A stretch of DNA of 8,560 nt, from contig DBYL01000044.1 in the NCBI GenBank assembly GCA_002309835.1, positions 1 through 8,560 of the forward strand, written 5' to 3'. The stretch comes from Bacteroidales bacterium UBA1187 (GTDB lineage Bacteria > Bacteroidota > Bacteroidia > Bacteroidales > Paludibacteraceae). Shown here piece after piece: positions 7,126 to 8,560 of this stretch (positions are counted from its first letter, which is position 1; each line of letters starts with the position of its first letter). Under the pieces are notes generated by a model. The model had not been told where the DNA came from, searched no databases, and was given only the letters and a program-made list of their open reading frames with translations. A program made the position numbers and the translations under genes.

Positions 7126-8382
7126 ATGAAGAAAAATTCTTTTTGGGCATTCGTGCTAGTAGTGCTAATGACCCTCGGTTTCGCAAGTTGCAAGAACAAA
7201 GAGTCCGTTCAAGCCAAACATGAGCCATGGACGCAGGAACTGATTGATGCTTTGGAGAAGGACACTGCCGCCAAAGCGCTGTTAATCAAGTCTATAGAGA
7301 TTGCCAAAGCAATCAATCCCGACCCGGCGACGAACCCCGCGCAATCGCTTGAATTGTATTACGACTACCTCGATTGGTCCACGAAATGTCTGCCATGGAG
7401 CATCATTCCGCAACCTGTGGGACGCAAGCTCTATGACCAGATCGACCAGAGTGTGGATTACTTCTACTTTGTGTTAGATATGCCGCTGGACGAGTTAAAA
7501 GACCGCGAGGGTCTGTATTATCCTTCTATTCAGTACATCGAGCCTTTCAAATCGTGGTATCCGAAGTATCATAACGCCTGGGGTGCATTCCTTTCGACGG
7601 CGGAGTCCTGGAAGCCGGAGTACAAAGATGTCGTACTCTCGGATCCTATGTTCGGTTTGCAGAACGGTTGGTACGAAGATCCTTCCAACTGGCACTCTTT
7701 CAATGATTTCTTCATCCGCAAGTTGTCTTCTCCTGCGGCACGTCCGATTGCCGGCGTGGGCGATGCGAGCGTCGTTGTTTCCGCAGCGGATGCACAGCCG
7801 CAAGGAATCTGGGAGATTGATGAGGACGGCAACATCGTACAACATGAGGGCGTGCTCATCAAATCTCGTCAGTTCAATGCTGTGGACGACTTGTTAGGAC
7901 CGGAAAGTACCCACCGCGGTCAATTCAACGGCGGTACACTCACCCACTCTTTCCTCGATGTCAACGACTATCATCGATACCATTTCCCCGTTAGCGGAAC
8001 GATTACCGAACTCCGTAAGATTCAAGCGATTGATGCCGCCGGTGGAATCACGATCTGGGACGCGGAGGCGCAACGTTACCGTTTAGAGTGCGACATCCCC
8101 GGATGGCAATCCATTGAGACACGGGGACTTGTGGTGATTGATACGGAGGAGTATGGGTTGGTGGCGGTTCTGCCTATCGGCATGTCGCAGATCAGCAGTA
8201 TTAACTTCGTGCCCGAACTGGCTGTCGGACAGCACGTTGAGAAAGGAGACATGTTAGGCTGGTTCCTCTTCGGCGGGTCCGATATCGTGTATGTTTTCCA
8301 AAAGGACGCGCAATTCAGCCTTTCCACCACCAACCACCTGCTTATGGGCGAACAATTAGGCACTTTGACCAAAAAGAACTAA
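7126..8382 (+). CDS. Exported lipoprotein of the phosphatidylserine decarboxylase superfamily (pyruvoyl-type decarboxylase, substrate uncertain)
   Basis: This 418-residue protein starts with a lipoprotein signal: K2, K3, a hydrophobic core, and lipobox FASC with C22 as the predicted lipidated residue. The next residues, KNKES, are not strongly acidic, so surface export is not clearly signalled. Residues about 35-190 form a helical N-terminal region resembling the extra domain of long PSD-like enzymes (AWGAFLSTAESW near 151). The decarboxylase core follows: FNDFFIRKL (192-200), ARPI (205-208), VSAAD (218-222), IKSRQF, DYHRYHFP (281-288), FGGSDIV (382-388). D222, H283/H286 and S385 match the Asp-His-Ser set that drives self-cleavage between Gly and Ser and forms the pyruvoyl group, so activity is expected. 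Bacterial PSDs that make phosphatidylethanolamine are usually shorter or membrane-bound and carry LGST-like sites. The added domain and export suggest a different substrate, such as an amino acid, as in the related fungal tryptophan decarboxylase PsiD. Family assignment is firm; substrate is not. It is divergent from the giant surface protein gene. Confidence 0.9.
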   Translation: MKKNSFWAFVLVVLMTLGFASCKNKESVQAKHEPWTQELIDALEKDTAAKALLIKSIEIAKAINPDPATNPAQSLELYYDYLDWSTKCLPWSIIPQPVGRKLYDQIDQSVDYFYFVLDMPLDELKDREGLYYPSIQYIEPFKSWYPKYHNAWGAFLSTAESWKPEYKDVVLSDPMFGLQNGWYEDPSNWHSFNDFFIRKLSSPAARPIAGVGDASVVVSAADAQPQGIWEIDEDGNIVQHEGVLIKSRQFNAVDDLLGPESTHRGQFNGGTLTHSFLDVNDYHRYHFPVSGTITELRKIQAIDAAGGITIWDAEAQRYRLECDIPGWQSIETRGLVVIDTEEYGLVAVLPIGMSQISSINFVPELAVGQHVEKGDMLGWFLFGGSDIVYVFQKDAQFSLSTTNHLLMGEQLGTLTKKN

Positions 8383-8395
8383 TGTTCGAGCGGTA

Positions 8396-8455
8396 TGACA
8401 AACTTGCAGGAAGTGGACAATTTGGCACGAAAGATGGACATATTGGCAGGGAATT
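8396..8455. repeat. Degenerate tandem repeat, about 3 copies of roughly 21 nt
   Basis: Two adjacent 21-nt units begin with tggaca and carry ttggca in the same place (8414-8434 and 8435-8455, about 15 of 21 bases alike). A weaker copy precedes them (8396-8413, tgaca then cttgcagg), and a further ttggca follows near 8461. The array begins 13 nt after the stop codon of the decarboxylase-like gene. It lies in a 178-nt tail with no supported gene. Period 21 would keep a reading frame, so decayed coding sequence is possible, but no convincing protein is seen. Confidence 0.5.
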
Positions 8456-8461
8456 GGGGGT

Positions 8462-8478
8462 TGGCACATAATTTGCCA
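8462..8478 (+). terminator. Weak stem-loop downstream of the decarboxylase-like gene
   Basis: The bases tggca and tgcca can pair as a 5-bp stem around a 7-nt loop (cataatt), about 80 nt after the stop codon. No T-run follows, so this is at best a weak candidate for transcript end or 3' stabilisation. Confidence 0.2.
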
Positions 8479-8496
8479 CTATTAGGGTGAAAACGC

Positions 8497-8541
8497 AATT
8501 ACGCATACTGCGCCAACAACGTAAACTACGCAAACTACGTT
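8497..8541. repeat. Degenerate 9-nt tandem array, consensus near aactacgca
   Basis: Five consecutive 9-mers align in phase: aattacgca, tactgcgcc, aacaacgta, aactacgca, aactacgtt. The fourth and fifth share seven of nine bases (aactacg), and the acg/gcg core recurs in all. A sixth, weaker unit (aaacaatgt) leads into the inverted repeat at 8539-8555. This is intergenic DNA with no gene on either strand that I can support. The array may continue beyond the window. Confidence 0.55.
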
Positions 8542-8555
8542 AAACAATGTTTAAC
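8539..8555. repeat. 7-bp inverted repeat at the window end
   Basis: The arms gttaaac and gtttaac are perfectly complementary around a 3-nt centre (aat). The first arm overlaps the last clear 9-mer of the adjacent array. It could act as a weak AU-rich hairpin, a protein site, or part of the array. No T-run supports calling it a terminator. Confidence 0.4.
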
Positions 8556-8560
8556 TAAAT

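Noticed and set aside
8382..8471. A 29-codon plus-strand ORF overlapping the stop codon of the decarboxylase-like gene (TAATG)
   Set aside because: The overlap suggests translational coupling, but the product is just the translation of the 21-nt repeat, with no family resemblance and no ribosome binding site.
8342..8533. A 63-codon minus-strand ORF at the right end
   Set aside because: It overlaps the end of the decarboxylase-like gene and is made largely of the degenerate repeat. No signal, domain or promoter supports it.
1..8560. CRISPR array, tRNA, rRNA, insertion sequence or prophage signals
   Set aside because: No regularly spaced 25-40 nt repeats, no tRNA-like cloverleaf, no transposase or integrase motifs and no long terminal inverted repeats were seen.

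Overview
The window looks like a chromosomal segment of a member of the Bacteroidales. Both intergenic promoters match the Bacteroidetes sigma factor consensus (TTTG, about 20 bp, TAnnTTTG). Neither start codon has a Shine-Dalgarno sequence. The main gene has the layout of the very large secreted surface proteins common in this phylum. Species cannot be told from the sequence. Base composition is near balanced in the genes and AT-rich between them.

Layout: positions 1-6809 (minus strand) are one uninterrupted reading frame. I checked it codon by codon: 2,269 codons with no stop from the ATG at 6809 to the window edge, where it is cut off at its C-terminal side. It encodes a signal peptide followed by a chain of beta-rich modules. 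These include fibronectin III-like units, carboxypeptidase-regulatory-like units, an unassigned Ser/Thr-rich and helical core, an Ig-like (SbsA-type) unit and the start of a LamG/concanavalin-A-like domain. Positions 6810-7125 are a divergent intergenic region with one promoter facing each way, a palindrome of 16 bp perfect core between the two promoters, and a roughly 100-nt leader for the large gene that holds a hairpin, a 15-codon leader ORF and a second palindrome. Positions 7126-8382 (plus strand) encode an exported lipoprotein of the phosphatidylserine decarboxylase superfamily with its catalytic residues intact. Positions 8383-8560 hold no supported gene, but carry two degenerate short tandem repeats (period about 21 nt, then 9 nt) and a small inverted repeat.

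How they may work together: both products should leave the cytoplasm, the large protein to the cell surface or medium and the decarboxylase-like lipoprotein to the periplasmic or outer-membrane face. They share one regulatory interval. Co-regulation is plausible but is inference from the shared palindrome only. The most interesting items are the exported pyruvoyl-type decarboxylase with a GGSD processing site, the unexplained middle of the giant protein, and the divergent control region.
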